From contig JANMHJ010000025.1 in the NCBI GenBank assembly GCA_031375105.1, forward strand, positions 1-18,854: DNA of 18,854 nucleotides, read 5' to 3'. Made by a program: the position numbers and the translations under genes. A model generated the notes under the pieces. That model was given only the letters and a program-made list of their open reading frames with translations, was not told the DNA's origin and searched no databases. This document shows positions 1 through 7,136 of this stretch, in pieces. Within the stretch, counting starts at the first letter, position 1. Each line of letters begins with the position of its first letter. The stretch comes from JANMDU01 sp031375105. Lineage in GTDB: Bacteria > Pseudomonadota > Gammaproteobacteria > Burkholderiales > Burkholderiaceae_C.

Positions 1-80
1 TTCTCCAAGCCAATGGCGATGCTCTCGCGCTGTTGATAATCAAGTTGTTTGTAGCTGTTTGGCAGTTCTTCGGTGTTCAT
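1..80 (-). CDS. IS30-family transposase, N-terminal fragment (runs off the window)
   Basis: The minus strand opens with an ATG at 78-80 preceded by a good ribosome binding site (AAGGAG, 5-6 nt spacing) and stays open to the window edge, giving 26 residues that begin MNTEELPNSYKQLDYQQRES. The segment YKQLDYQQRESIAIGLE resembles the start of the helix-turn-helix region of IS30-type transposases, where a Y-x-x-L-x-x-x-(E/Q)-R pattern precedes the DNA-binding helices that recognise the element ends. The catalytic DDE domain would lie outside the window, so neither completeness nor activity can be judged. The call rests on resemblance over a short peptide. A different HTH protein is possible. Confidence 0.55.
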   Translation of the reverse strand, partial: MNTEELPNSYKQLDYQQRESIAIGLE

Positions 81-140
81 GGGTGCTCCTTGCTAAATTG
101 ATATTCAGCAGTGTTGCACTTCAGACTTGAGACCGCCACG
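1..140. mobile_element. Probable terminal part of an IS30-like insertion sequence
   Basis: If the gene at 1-80 is a transposase, its 5' flank should hold one element end. The stretch around 111-140 (gtgttgcacttcagacttga and the bases following) resembles terminal repeats I associate with IS30-like elements. The other end is outside the window, so the inverted repeat and any target duplication cannot be checked and the boundary is approximate. The remaining bases to 226, just after the cinA-like gene, show nothing I can name. Confidence 0.35.
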
Positions 141-226
141 GGCAAGTGCTAGAAAAGCTTGGAAAAAAACAAGGAAATGGTTGAAATTTGGTTTCGCCGC
201 GCTTCGCTCGCTGCTGAAATCTGACC

Positions 227-1036
227 TTACCGCACTAACTCCGGCCCCAACACCGCACCAAAGCTCTTGAGCCCTGATAGCAATTTCGCATATGCGCCAT
301 CCAGCTCAGCCGCTTGCCCCTTCACGCCCAGCTCGATGTGCCTCCCGTATTGCGGATGATCGACGCTAGGCAGGCTGAAGACTTTGATGCCGGGGTGAGC
401 TGCTTCGACTTGCTCCATGAGCGGTGTGAGGCTGGCTTCCATCGCGCCCATGACGATGACGGATTTTTCTACCAGTGCGACGGCTCGGTGCAGATGTTTG
501 TATTTCGTATCCAACACCCATTCCATCATCGGCCAAGCCATCACTGGAAAGCCGGGAACGAAATGAACTTTGCCAAAGCTGAAACCAGCAATCTTGTTGT
601 ATGGGTTCGGGATGATTTCAGCGCCTATTGGGAACATGCCCATATTCAGGCGGTGGATGTTGTCTGGGCGATCCGGCTCATACGACACGCCCTGCTCTTT
701 TGCGACGTCTTGCATGCGCTCGCGGATGAGACTTTCAGCTTGCGGGTGTAGCGCGAGCTCGCGGCCGAGTGCGCGGGCGGCGCATTGGCGGGTGTGGTCG
801 TCTGGGGTAGCACCGATGCCGCCGGTGGAGAAGACGATGTTGCCGGATTCAAAGGCACGTTTCAGGGCGGCTGTGATACGGGCGGGATCGTCGCCCACGT
901 ATTCCGCGCCTTCCAGTGCCAAGCCACGAGCGGCTAGCTGCTCGATGACTTTGACCATGTGTTTGTCTTGCCGTTTGCCAGAGAGGATTTCGTCGCCGAC
1001 GATGATGAGATGGAAGCGGGGAGAGGCAGTGTTCAT
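227..1036 (-). CDS. Stand-alone CinA/MoaB-type molybdopterin-binding domain protein (competence/damage-inducible protein A family)
   Basis: The 269-residue product matches the N-terminal domain of CinA, with the MoaB/Mog fold. Signature stretches are IIVGDEILSGKRQDKH near the start, STGGIGATPDDHT around residues 70-82, and NPYNKIAGFSFGKVHFVPGFP in the middle, which form the nucleotide/molybdopterin-type binding pocket. The C-terminal PncC-like nicotinamide-mononucleotide amidase domain of full-length CinA is absent, as in many betaproteobacterial short forms, so a pyrophosphatase-like or unknown role is more likely than a complete CinA function. The ATG at 1036 is the natural start because VGDEILSG must lie close to the N-terminus. 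The gene is followed at once by a probable IS end. Its upstream side holds a dispersed repeat 24 bp before the start codon. Function in the cell is not established. Confidence 0.85.
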   Translation of the reverse strand: MNTASPRFHLIIVGDEILSGKRQDKHMVKVIEQLAARGLALEGAEYVGDDPARITAALKRAFESGNIVFSTGGIGATPDDHTRQCAARALGRELALHPQAESLIRERMQDVAKEQGVSYEPDRPDNIHRLNMGMFPIGAEIIPNPYNKIAGFSFGKVHFVPGFPVMAWPMMEWVLDTKYKHLHRAVALVEKSVIVMGAMEASLTPLMEQVEAAHPGIKVFSLPSVDHPQYGRHIELGVKGQAAELDGAYAKLLSGLKSFGAVLGPELVR

Positions 1037-1060
1037 GGCTGTATTTTATAAGCGTTTTGA

Positions 1061-1108
1061 TGCTCTGCCCGTTATAGAGTGTGCGTAGTATGCTATTTAA
1101 TTCATAGC
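1061..1108 (-). repeat. Dispersed intergenic repeat, copy A
   Basis: Read on the minus strand, this is a gctat-aattaa-atagc hairpin followed by cgcacactctataacgggca. It shares the core TCTATAACGGG and the preceding CGCAC with the copies at 11724-11777 and 16791-16845. It lies 24 bp upstream of the cinA-like start codon. This is the most diverged copy at its 3' end. Confidence 0.6.
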
Positions 1109-1308
1109 AATTTTCGTTTTCAAGATGGCATGCTGAAGATTTCATTTTGGGTAGAGCGGCCGGGAGTGACGCGCTGCGCTTGGGGCATCCCACTTTGCTC
1201 GTGTCCCACGATCAAGCTTCGCCCGCTATCCGCCTTTACCTCTCTTCGTGAGATAGCCCAGCCGCTGGCGACTGTCTCAGGCCACATAGCGCTAACAATC
1301 TAAGAGCC

Positions 1309-1361
1309 AAATCAGCCTCTACCCGTTATACAACGTGCGCAGCATGCTCTCAATTCAGTAG
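1309..1361 (-). repeat. Dispersed intergenic repeat, copy B
   Basis: On the minus strand this copy contains ctgcgcacgttgtataacgg followed by gtagaggctgattt. It matches copy D (16791-16845) closely over that stretch: GCGCACG, then TATAACGGGTAGAGGCTGATTT. It is in the same orientation as copy A, 200 bp away. Confidence 0.65.
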
Positions 1362-1472
1362 TAAACGATGCGTTGCTCAAAACTGATTGCGGTTAATAGA
1401 GTCGATCTTCGCGCATTGACCAATGCATTTTTAAGGGTAAGCACTGATGATTACGCATTCCTTAAAACCTAT

Positions 1473-1506
1473 TTAACGTATACATTACATTTAATGCATA
1501 CGTTAA
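1473..1506. promoter_or_regulatory. 34-bp near-perfect palindrome, candidate GntR operator
   Basis: The two halves are TTAACGTATACATTACA and TTTAATGCATACGTTAA. Pairing them around the centre (1489/1490) gives 15 of 17 matched pairs. It ends 22 bp before the start codon of the lactonase gene. It contains GTATAC and GCATAC cores and a possible -10-like TATACA at 1479-1484, so a bound dimer could block initiation. The GntR regulator encoded one gene downstream is the obvious candidate ligand. This is inference from position and symmetry, and no recognisable -35 box supports the promoter part. Confidence 0.6.
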
Positions 1507-1528
1507 TCCACATCTAACGAATACCCAC

Positions 1529-2548
1529 ATGAGCCAGCAGCTTTCCGAAAACCAAACAGAAACCGCGCCTGCTGCGCCTACTGCGCTTGAGGTGCAGGCA
1601 TGGGCAGGCCAAGGCTTGGTGCGGCCAGAGTGCGTGTTGGCCACTTCGCAGGGAAGCTTATATACCGCGGATTGGCGTAGCGGCGTGGCAGAAATTCGTC
1701 CAGATGGCGGGCAGAGCTTTTATGCAGCCCAGCCGGTGGATGGCGAAGTGCTCAAGCCCAATGGCATCGCATTGCGCAAAGATGGCTCATTTTTGTTAGC
1801 ACACCTCGGCACAGAGCTAGGCGGTGTGTTTTCTTTAGAGCGCGACGGCACAACGCGCCCTGTGCTCACCGAAGTTGAAGGCCGCGCTCTGCCGCCGACC
1901 AACTATCCGCTGGAAGATGCGAATGGTCGGCTCTGGATCACGGTCAGCACGCGCCTGTCGCCACGCGCTTTAGGTTACCGCAACACATGCAGCGATGGAT
2001 TCATCGTTTGCATGGACGATCCTTCCAATCCTAAAAGCGCTCGCATCGCAGCGGATGGTTTGGGCTACACCAACGAGATCGCCTTTGACCCAAGCGGCCA
2101 GTGGCTTTATGTGAACGAAACCTTCACGCGCCGGCTCTCGCGCTTTAAAGTGCGTGCTGATGGCAGCTTGGGCGCCAAGCAGGTGGTCACAGAATTTGGC
2201 GCAGGCACTTATCCCGATGGCATGGCGTTTGATGTGGAAGGCCATGTGTGGATAGTGAGCATTGTGAGCAACCGCGTGATTCGCGTTGCGCCCTCGGGAG
2301 AGCAGCAAATTTGGCTCGAAGATGTGGATGCAGATCATCTGGCTTGGGTAGAGCAGGCGTACCAATCTCACACCATGGGTCGCCCGCATTTGGATGGCGT
2401 GAAATCTCAGCAACTGCGCAATATCTCTAGCTTGGCTTTCGGCGGCGCAGATTTACGCACTGGCTACCTCGGCTGCCTGCTCGGCGACCGCTTGGCCACG
2501 GTGCGCATGCCCGTGGCTGGTCACCCACCGATTCATTGGAATTACTGA
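1529..2548 (+). CDS. SMP-30/gluconolactonase/LRE-family lactonase
   Basis: The 339-residue protein is a six-bladed beta-propeller of the SMP-30/gluconolactonase family, divalent-metal hydrolases that open sugar-acid lactones. The expected metal ligands are visible: E34 in VRPECVL, N182 in GYTNEIAFD and D230 in TYPDGMAFD. A typical substrate-site stretch, NYPLEDANGRLWITVSTR, lies near residue 130. No signal peptide is seen, so it should be cytoplasmic. It is the first gene of the plus-strand cluster, directly behind the 34-bp palindrome, and its stop lies 14 bp before the likely start of the GntR regulator. The ribosome binding site is poor, but the conserved domain begins near residue 20, which supports this ATG. 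A plausible substrate is a C4 aldonolactone such as threonolactone, inferred only from the neighbouring threonate genes. Some family members are instead esterases. Confidence 0.8.
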   Translation: MSQQLSENQTETAPAAPTALEVQAWAGQGLVRPECVLATSQGSLYTADWRSGVAEIRPDGGQSFYAAQPVDGEVLKPNGIALRKDGSFLLAHLGTELGGVFSLERDGTTRPVLTEVEGRALPPTNYPLEDANGRLWITVSTRLSPRALGYRNTCSDGFIVCMDDPSNPKSARIAADGLGYTNEIAFDPSGQWLYVNETFTRRLSRFKVRADGSLGAKQVVTEFGAGTYPDGMAFDVEGHVWIVSIVSNRVIRVAPSGEQQIWLEDVDADHLAWVEQAYQSHTMGRPHLDGVKSQQLRNISSLAFGGADLRTGYLGCLLGDRLATVRMPVAGHPPIHWNY

Positions 2549-2562
2549 ACAAGGCTCATCGC

Positions 2563-3255
2563 ATGACCGCTCTTCGCCATACCCGCCAAGAACTTGAAAA
2601 CCTGCCCCTCGTTGAGCAGGCTTATCAAGAAATTCGCGCCCGTATTTTGGACAATCTCTGGTCGCCAGGCTATCAAGCTTTGGAGCAAGAAGTAGCGCTG
2701 GCTTTGGGCATGAGCCGCACGCCTGTGCACGAAGCACTGATGCGTTTGCAGCAAGAGGGCTTGGTGGAAGTCGCTCCTCGGCGCGGCATGCGTGTCTTGC
2801 CAGTATCTCCCACCGATATGCGTGAAATTTATGAAATTCTCACCGCGCTTGAATGCATGGCCGCAGAAATTTTGGGTAAACGCAAACCCTCGTCTGAGGA
2901 ACTACGCCCACTGGTAGAGGCCACGCAGGCCATGGAAACAGCGCTGGGCAAAGATGATCTGGATGCTTGGGCTCGTGCGGATGAAATTTTTCACCAAGCC
3001 TTGGTGAAATTAGCAGGCAACAAGATGCTGCTTGATGCCGTGATGGGCTACTGGGATCGCGCTCATCGCGCCCGCATGTTCACCCTGCGTCTGCGCCCCA
3101 AGCCAGTGAACTCTACGCAAGAACACATGCAATTGGTCGACATGCTGGCCGCTGGCGATGGCGCTGGCGCAGCGCTGGTCAACCGCGCTCATCGGGAACG
3201 CGCCAGCCGCGAGTTGCTGGCGATTTTTGAGCGCTATCGCCTCCAGCAACTTTGA
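2563..3255 (+). CDS. GntR-family transcriptional regulator, FCD (FadR) subfamily
   Basis: With the ATG at 2563 (AAGG upstream) the product has 230 residues. An in-frame ATG at 2536 would overlap the preceding gene and is less likely. Residues of about 18-85 form the winged helix-turn-helix (AYQEIRARIL, MSRTPVHEALMRLQQEGLVE, then RRGMRV). The rest is an all-helical FCD ligand domain with a complete metal site: D140 and H144 (DEIFH), H188 (EHMQL) and H210 (AHRERAS). Such proteins usually bind organic acids and repress adjacent catabolic operons. Its place as the second gene of the cluster and the palindrome in front of the first gene suggest it controls this operon in response to a sugar acid or its oxidation product. 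The effector is not known. Confidence 0.85.
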   Translation: MTALRHTRQELENLPLVEQAYQEIRARILDNLWSPGYQALEQEVALALGMSRTPVHEALMRLQQEGLVEVAPRRGMRVLPVSPTDMREIYEILTALECMAAEILGKRKPSSEELRPLVEATQAMETALGKDDLDAWARADEIFHQALVKLAGNKMLLDAVMGYWDRAHRARMFTLRLRPKPVNSTQEHMQLVDMLAAGDGAGAALVNRAHRERASRELLAIFERYRLQQL

Positions 3256-3293
3256 ATTTCAATGTGACACCTTACCATTTTCAGGATTTTTGA

Positions 3294-4406
3294 ATGACCT
3301 CTTCTTTTCACATCAGCGTGCTCCCCGGTGACGGCATTGGGCATGAAGTCATGGCCAGCGCCATAGCTGTCTTGGAGCAGGTGGGTAAACAGATCGGACG
3401 CAGCTTCCATTTCGCGCAGCACAGCGCGGGCGCCCAACATTACGCTGACCACGGCGTGGCCTTGACCGATGCCGTTTGGGCAGATTGCGAGAAGGCCGAT
3501 GCCATGCTGTTTGGCGCCATGGGCTTGCCCCACGTGCGCGGCGCAGATGGCACCGAGATCATTCCTCAGCTGGATCTGCGCTTTCGTTTTGATTTGTATG
3601 CGGGCGTGCGCCCGATCCGCACCTTCAAAGGCCTGCCCACGCCACTCTCCGATCCACGCGCGGCTGAGATTGATTTCGTCTTGGTGCGCGAATCCACCGA
3701 AGGCTTGTTTTATGCACGCGGGCGTGGCGAGGTGCAAAACGACGAAGTCGCCTACGACACCATGAAGATCTCTCGCCAGGGCACAGAGCGCGTTTGCGAA
3801 TTTGCTTTCAAATTGGCCGAACAACGCGCCGCCAGCAGAGGCCGCACTGGGCGCGTCACCAATGTTGACAAAGCCAACGTGTTCACCTCCATGGCTTTTT
3901 GGCGCAAGATTTTTGAAGAGAAAGCAACGCAATTCCCTGGCGTGAAATCAGACAGTGCCTATGTGGATGCGATGGCGCTGAACTTGGTGATGAAGCCTTG
4001 GGCCTATGACGTGCTCGTCACGGAAAACATGTTTGGCGATATTTTGTCGGATCTGATTGCTGCTCTTGTGGGCGGCATGGGAATGGCACCGTCTGGCGAT
4101 ATTGGCGACAAACACGCCCTCTTCCAGCCCGCCCACGGTACAGCGCCCGACATCGTAGGCCAAGGCAAGGCCAACCCGACGGCGATGATTCTGTCTGCTG
4201 CGATGATGCTTGACTGGCTCGGATCCAAGCATGGCGACGCGGCGTTGATCGACGGTGCACGAGCGATTGAGTCGGCTGTGGAGCAAGCATTTGCCCAAGG
4301 TCAGGTGCGCCCCTTTGAATTCGGTGGCCAAAGTGGTACAGCGCAAGTGACGCAAGCTGTGCTCTCGCATTTGAAAGCCCATGCAACAGCAGGAGTGGCT
4401 GCGTGA
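3294..4406 (+). CDS. Isocitrate/isopropylmalate dehydrogenase-family enzyme (tartrate/D-malate dehydrogenase type)
   Basis: The 370-residue protein is a decarboxylating beta-hydroxyacid dehydrogenase of the LeuB/TtuC/DmlA superfamily. It has the dinucleotide-side opening LPGDGIGHEV, substrate arginines in LDLRFRFDLYAGVRP, catalytic Y140 (ESTEGLFY) and K193 (NVDKANV), and metal aspartates D225, D249 and D253 (FGDILSD). An NAD-type cofactor loop, AHGTAPDIVGQGKANP, is also present. The substrate loop differs from LeuB, and the setting in a hydroxy-acid catabolic cluster argues against leucine biosynthesis. Tartrate, D-malate or another C4 2-hydroxy acid is the reasonable range. The start follows an AGGA motif 38 bp after the regulator. 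Its stop overlaps the GTG start of the next gene (GTGA), which indicates translational coupling. The exact substrate cannot be read from the sequence. Confidence 0.8.
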   Translation: MTSSFHISVLPGDGIGHEVMASAIAVLEQVGKQIGRSFHFAQHSAGAQHYADHGVALTDAVWADCEKADAMLFGAMGLPHVRGADGTEIIPQLDLRFRFDLYAGVRPIRTFKGLPTPLSDPRAAEIDFVLVRESTEGLFYARGRGEVQNDEVAYDTMKISRQGTERVCEFAFKLAEQRAASRGRTGRVTNVDKANVFTSMAFWRKIFEEKATQFPGVKSDSAYVDAMALNLVMKPWAYDVLVTENMFGDILSDLIAALVGGMGMAPSGDIGDKHALFQPAHGTAPDIVGQGKANPTAMILSAAMMLDWLGSKHGDAALIDGARAIESAVEQAFAQGQVRPFEFGGQSGTAQVTQAVLSHLKAHATAGVAA

Positions 4407-5485
4407 GCCAAACAGCTCGCACCATCCAGCGCGTGGCCGTGATCGGCGCGGGCTATTTCAGCCAGTTTCATTTGCATGGCTGGCAGGCGATCAAGGGCAT
4501 AGAGATTGTTGCGATTTGCGATACGGATATAGACAAAGCGACGCGCTGCGCAGAGCAATATGGCGCAGCACATGCCCTGAGCGAAGTCGAAGAGCTTTTT
4601 GAGCTGCCTGGCATTGATCTGCTAGACATCATCACGCCGCCTGCCAGCCATGATGCGCTGATTCGCAAAGCAGTGAGCCGAGGCTTGGCCACGATTTGCC
4701 AAAAACCTTTTGCCACGCATTTCGCACAAGCCTCTGCCTTGACCGAGCTGGCTGAGAAAGCTGATGTGCCTTTGATCGTGCATGAAAACTTCCGCTTCAT
4801 GCCTTGGTATCGTGAGATGAGCAAACTGCTGGCTTCAGGCTACTTGGGCAAGCTACACAACATCGCTTTTCGGCTGCGCACAGGCGATGGCCAAGGCCCG
4901 GATGCTTATCTAGCGCGTCAACCCTATTTTCAAAAAATGCCTCGTTTGCTGGTGGCAGAAACCGCTGTGCATTTCATTGATACTTTTCGCTATCTCTGCG
5001 GGGAAGTCAGGTCTGTTTCTGCCCACCTGCGCCGCTTGAATCCTCATATTGCTGGGGAAGATGCCGGTCACATTGTTTTTGAATTTGAAGATGGCCTCGC
5101 AGGCAGTTTTGATGGCAATCGCTTGAATGACCATGTGGCCGACAACCCACGCCGCACCTTTGGCGAAATGTGGCTCGAAGGCGAGCATGGTGTGCTCCGG
5201 CTGGATGGCAATGCGCAGCTTTATTTCAAACCGCATCAAGGCACAGAAAAAATCCTGAGCTACGAGCGGGGCAGCGATGTGCATTTTGGCGGCGGCGCTT
5301 GCCAAGCCTTGCAGCAGCATGTGGTGAGTTGCCTGCGCAATGGCCAGAGCCCAGAAAATACTGCCCGCCGATATCTGCGCAACCTGCAAATTCAAGAGGC
5401 GGTGTATGCCTCGCATGTGCAAGGTCGCCGCATTGAGATTGATTCATTTGTTCCACCCGCAACACCACAAAACCCGTTTCACTGA
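4403..5485 (+). CDS. Gfo/Idh/MocA-family NAD(P)-dependent oxidoreductase
   Basis: The 360-residue protein begins with a Rossmann motif (VAVIGAGYFSQFHLHGW, residues about 10-26). It continues with the ITPPASHDALIRKA segment and CQKPF containing K101, the position of the catalytic lysine of the EKP motif. The substrate domain carries AVHFIDTFRYLCG with H190 and D193, the general acid/base region of the family. The GTG start at 4403 is embedded in the preceding stop codon. Family members oxidise or reduce sugars, inositols and sugar acids, often at a ring or C-2/C-3 hydroxyl. The substrate here is unknown, although coupling to the isopropylmalate-like dehydrogenase and proximity to the TRAP genes point to a polyhydroxy acid. 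Nothing suggests truncation. Confidence 0.82.
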   Translation: MSQTARTIQRVAVIGAGYFSQFHLHGWQAIKGIEIVAICDTDIDKATRCAEQYGAAHALSEVEELFELPGIDLLDIITPPASHDALIRKAVSRGLATICQKPFATHFAQASALTELAEKADVPLIVHENFRFMPWYREMSKLLASGYLGKLHNIAFRLRTGDGQGPDAYLARQPYFQKMPRLLVAETAVHFIDTFRYLCGEVRSVSAHLRRLNPHIAGEDAGHIVFEFEDGLAGSFDGNRLNDHVADNPRRTFGEMWLEGEHGVLRLDGNAQLYFKPHQGTEKILSYERGSDVHFGGGACQALQQHVVSCLRNGQSPENTARRYLRNLQIQEAVYASHVQGRRIEIDSFVPPATPQNPFH

Positions 5486-5531
5486 CCCACCCCGCGCTTT
5501 TTTTTCCATGTTTAACCAGAAGGAGACTTTT

Positions 5532-6545
5532 ATGAAAACCCGTCGCATCACTCTCAAATCCGTGGCACTCGCGGCTACAGCCTGCGCCGCCCTCACAGGC
5601 GCAACGCTCGCTCAAGCGCAAACCACGCTCAAATTCAGCCACACTGACCAGCAATCGGGCGCGAGGCAAGCTGCTGCGCAGGTGTTCGCGCGCAAGGTGG
5701 AAACCTACACCCAAGGGCGCTACAAAGTGCAAGTCTTTTGCTGTAGTCAACTAGGCAATGATCCTAAGAACATTGAGCAGTTGGCTCTAGGTGGCATTGA
5801 CTTCACCGTCTCGTCTACTGGCTCTTATGCAAGCCAAGTGCCCACCCTGAATCTGACCATGATGCCCTTCATCATCGACAACTACGCGCAAGGCTGGAAG
5901 TTCTATGACGAATCAAAATGGCTTCAAGCGCAATTTGACAAAGCGCCAGCCAAAGGTTTTCGCTTTTTAGCCACTTGGGAAGCTGGCTTTCGCAGCATGA
6001 CCACGCGTGATCCGCTGAACGGGCCAGAAGATGCCAAAGGCAAAAAACTGCGCACCTTCCCCAACGAGATGATGCGCTGGCAGCTTGAAGCCATGGGTTT
6101 TGGCATTCAAATCATGCCTTTGCCAGAGGTTTACTTGGCCATACAGCAAGGTGCAGTCGCAGGTCAAGAAAACCCAATTGACACGATTGCATCGAACAAA
6201 TTCTATGAAGTCGCCAAACACGTGACGCTGACCAACCACGTGTACAGTCCAACGCCGCTAACGATTTCAGAAAAAACTTGGCAGCGCCTGTCACCTGCGG
6301 ATCAACAAGCCGTGCAAAAAGCAGCGCGCGAAGTTGCACCCTTTCAGCGCAATATGATCAAAGATAACGACGAGTTGCTGCTGGCAGCTATGCAAGGCAA
6401 GGGGGCAGTTATCAATCGCAAACCCAATACCGCGGCGTTCAGAAAAGCGGTCGAGCCAGTTTATGCCAAGGCCCGCGAGAAGTACGGTGCAGACGTAGAC
6501 CAAGTTCTTGCAGAGACCGCTTCAATTCGCAAAGCAGTTAAGTAA
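5532..6545 (+). CDS. dctP: TRAP transporter periplasmic solute-binding protein, DctP family
   Basis: The ATG at 5532 has a strong ribosome binding site (AAGGAG at 5520-5525) and gives a 337-residue precursor with a classical Sec signal peptide: basic MKTRRITLK, a hydrophobic core and a cleavage site near LAQAQ/TT. The mature protein shows DctP features: TTLKFSHTD at the start, R174 in GKKLRTF (the arginine that usually pairs with the substrate carboxylate) and N214 in AGQENPIDT. It should bind an organic acid in the periplasm and hand it to the DctQM permease encoded immediately downstream. A threonate- or tartrate-like acid is the likely cargo from context. An in-frame upstream ATG at 5508 exists but lacks the ribosome binding site and would spoil the signal peptide. 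Confidence 0.9.
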   Translation: MKTRRITLKSVALAATACAALTGATLAQAQTTLKFSHTDQQSGARQAAAQVFARKVETYTQGRYKVQVFCCSQLGNDPKNIEQLALGGIDFTVSSTGSYASQVPTLNLTMMPFIIDNYAQGWKFYDESKWLQAQFDKAPAKGFRFLATWEAGFRSMTTRDPLNGPEDAKGKKLRTFPNEMMRWQLEAMGFGIQIMPLPEVYLAIQQGAVAGQENPIDTIASNKFYEVAKHVTLTNHVYSPTPLTISEKTWQRLSPADQQAVQKAAREVAPFQRNMIKDNDELLLAAMQGKGAVINRKPNTAAFRKAVEPVYAKAREKYGADVDQVLAETASIRKAVK

Positions 6546-6566
6546 GCAGTACGGAAGGACTATCAG

Positions 6567-7124
6567 ATGCTCGCAGCACCCGCTCCATCCACCTCCACAG
6601 ACTTCGAGGAGATACCCCCGGTGATTGTTCAACCCCCGGCATGGCTGCGCTATGTCGGCAAGGCGGTGGACTGGGCCGTGATTTTGATGGGTGGGTCGCT
6701 GGCAGCTCTGATTTTCCTCAACGTTGTTTTGCATGCCTTTGGTAAAGACTTGGCTTGGCTGACCGAACTGGGTGAGCTGATGATGGTTTGGGTCACTTTT
6801 TTAGGCGGTGCTTGCGCCGCTCAGCGCGGCGCACACATGTCGATCAATGAATTCCTCGACAAATTGACACCCGCAAAACGGCGTTGGGCTGATGCTGGCG
6901 TGCAGTTGTTCACGCTTACATTGTTGGCTGTGGTCTTGTATTTTGGCATTCGCATCGTCCAAAGCAGTTGGGACAACGTGCTCACGACTTTGGAATGGCC
7001 CATGGCGTGGCAATACATTCCAATGCCTTTGGGGATCGGCCTGATGGCTATGTTTATTTGTTGGGATTTGCTGCTGATCTTGCGCGGCGTTCCGCGCGAG
7101 CAGCGCTACGCCACAGATATTTGA
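6567..7124 (+). CDS. dctQ: TRAP transporter small permease subunit, DctQ family
   Basis: The 185-residue protein has four hydrophobic segments (about residues 30-50, 65-85, 103-125 and 145-167), the expected DctQ topology. The family stretch LTELGELMMVWVTFLGGACAAQRGAHMSI spans residues of about 63-91 and covers the loop between TM2 and TM3. The start has a clear GGAAGGA box 7 nt upstream and lies 21 bp after dctP. DctQ is the small membrane partner that stabilises DctM and docks the binding protein. The first 25 residues are proline-rich and probably cytoplasmic. Confidence 0.88.
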   Translation: MLAAPAPSTSTDFEEIPPVIVQPPAWLRYVGKAVDWAVILMGGSLAALIFLNVVLHAFGKDLAWLTELGELMMVWVTFLGGACAAQRGAHMSINEFLDKLTPAKRRWADAGVQLFTLTLLAVVLYFGIRIVQSSWDNVLTTLEWPMAWQYIPMPLGIGLMAMFICWDLLLILRGVPREQRYATDI

Positions 7125-7136
7125 GAAAGAAAAATC

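Larger units (their letters stand above)
1037..1528. other. 492-bp gene-free stretch between the cinA-like gene and the catabolic cluster
   Basis: This divergent intergenic region holds two copies of a dispersed repeat (1061-1108 and 1309-1361, both in minus orientation) and a 34-bp palindrome at 1473-1506. Between the two repeats, the minus strand can encode 55 residues (ATG at 1287, stop at 1120; MWPETVASGWAISRREVKAD at the start). It has no ribosome binding site and no family I recognise, so I do not call it a gene. Nothing identifiable lies in 1362-1472. Confidence 0.6.

Noticed and set aside
1061..1361. Repeats A and B as a CRISPR array
   Set aside because: There are only two diverged copies 200 bp apart, with further copies dispersed elsewhere in the opposite orientation. 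There is no regular spacing and there are no cas genes.
2536..2562. Earlier ATG for the GntR regulator
   Set aside because: It overlaps the lactonase gene end and adds nine residues not needed by the domain. The ATG at 2563 has AAGG upstream.
3234..3932. Long minus-strand open frame of 232 codons opposite the isopropylmalate-like dehydrogenase
   Set aside because: It is antisense to a gene with full catalytic motifs, shows no recognisable domain, and is explained by codon bias of the real gene.
3294..4406. Naming the dehydrogenase leuB
   Set aside because: The substrate loop and the catabolic context do not fit leucine biosynthesis, and no leuC or leuD gene is nearby.
5486..5531. T-run (gcgctttttttttcc) before dctP as a terminator
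   Set aside because: No stem of useful length precedes the T-run, and the flanking genes look like one operon.
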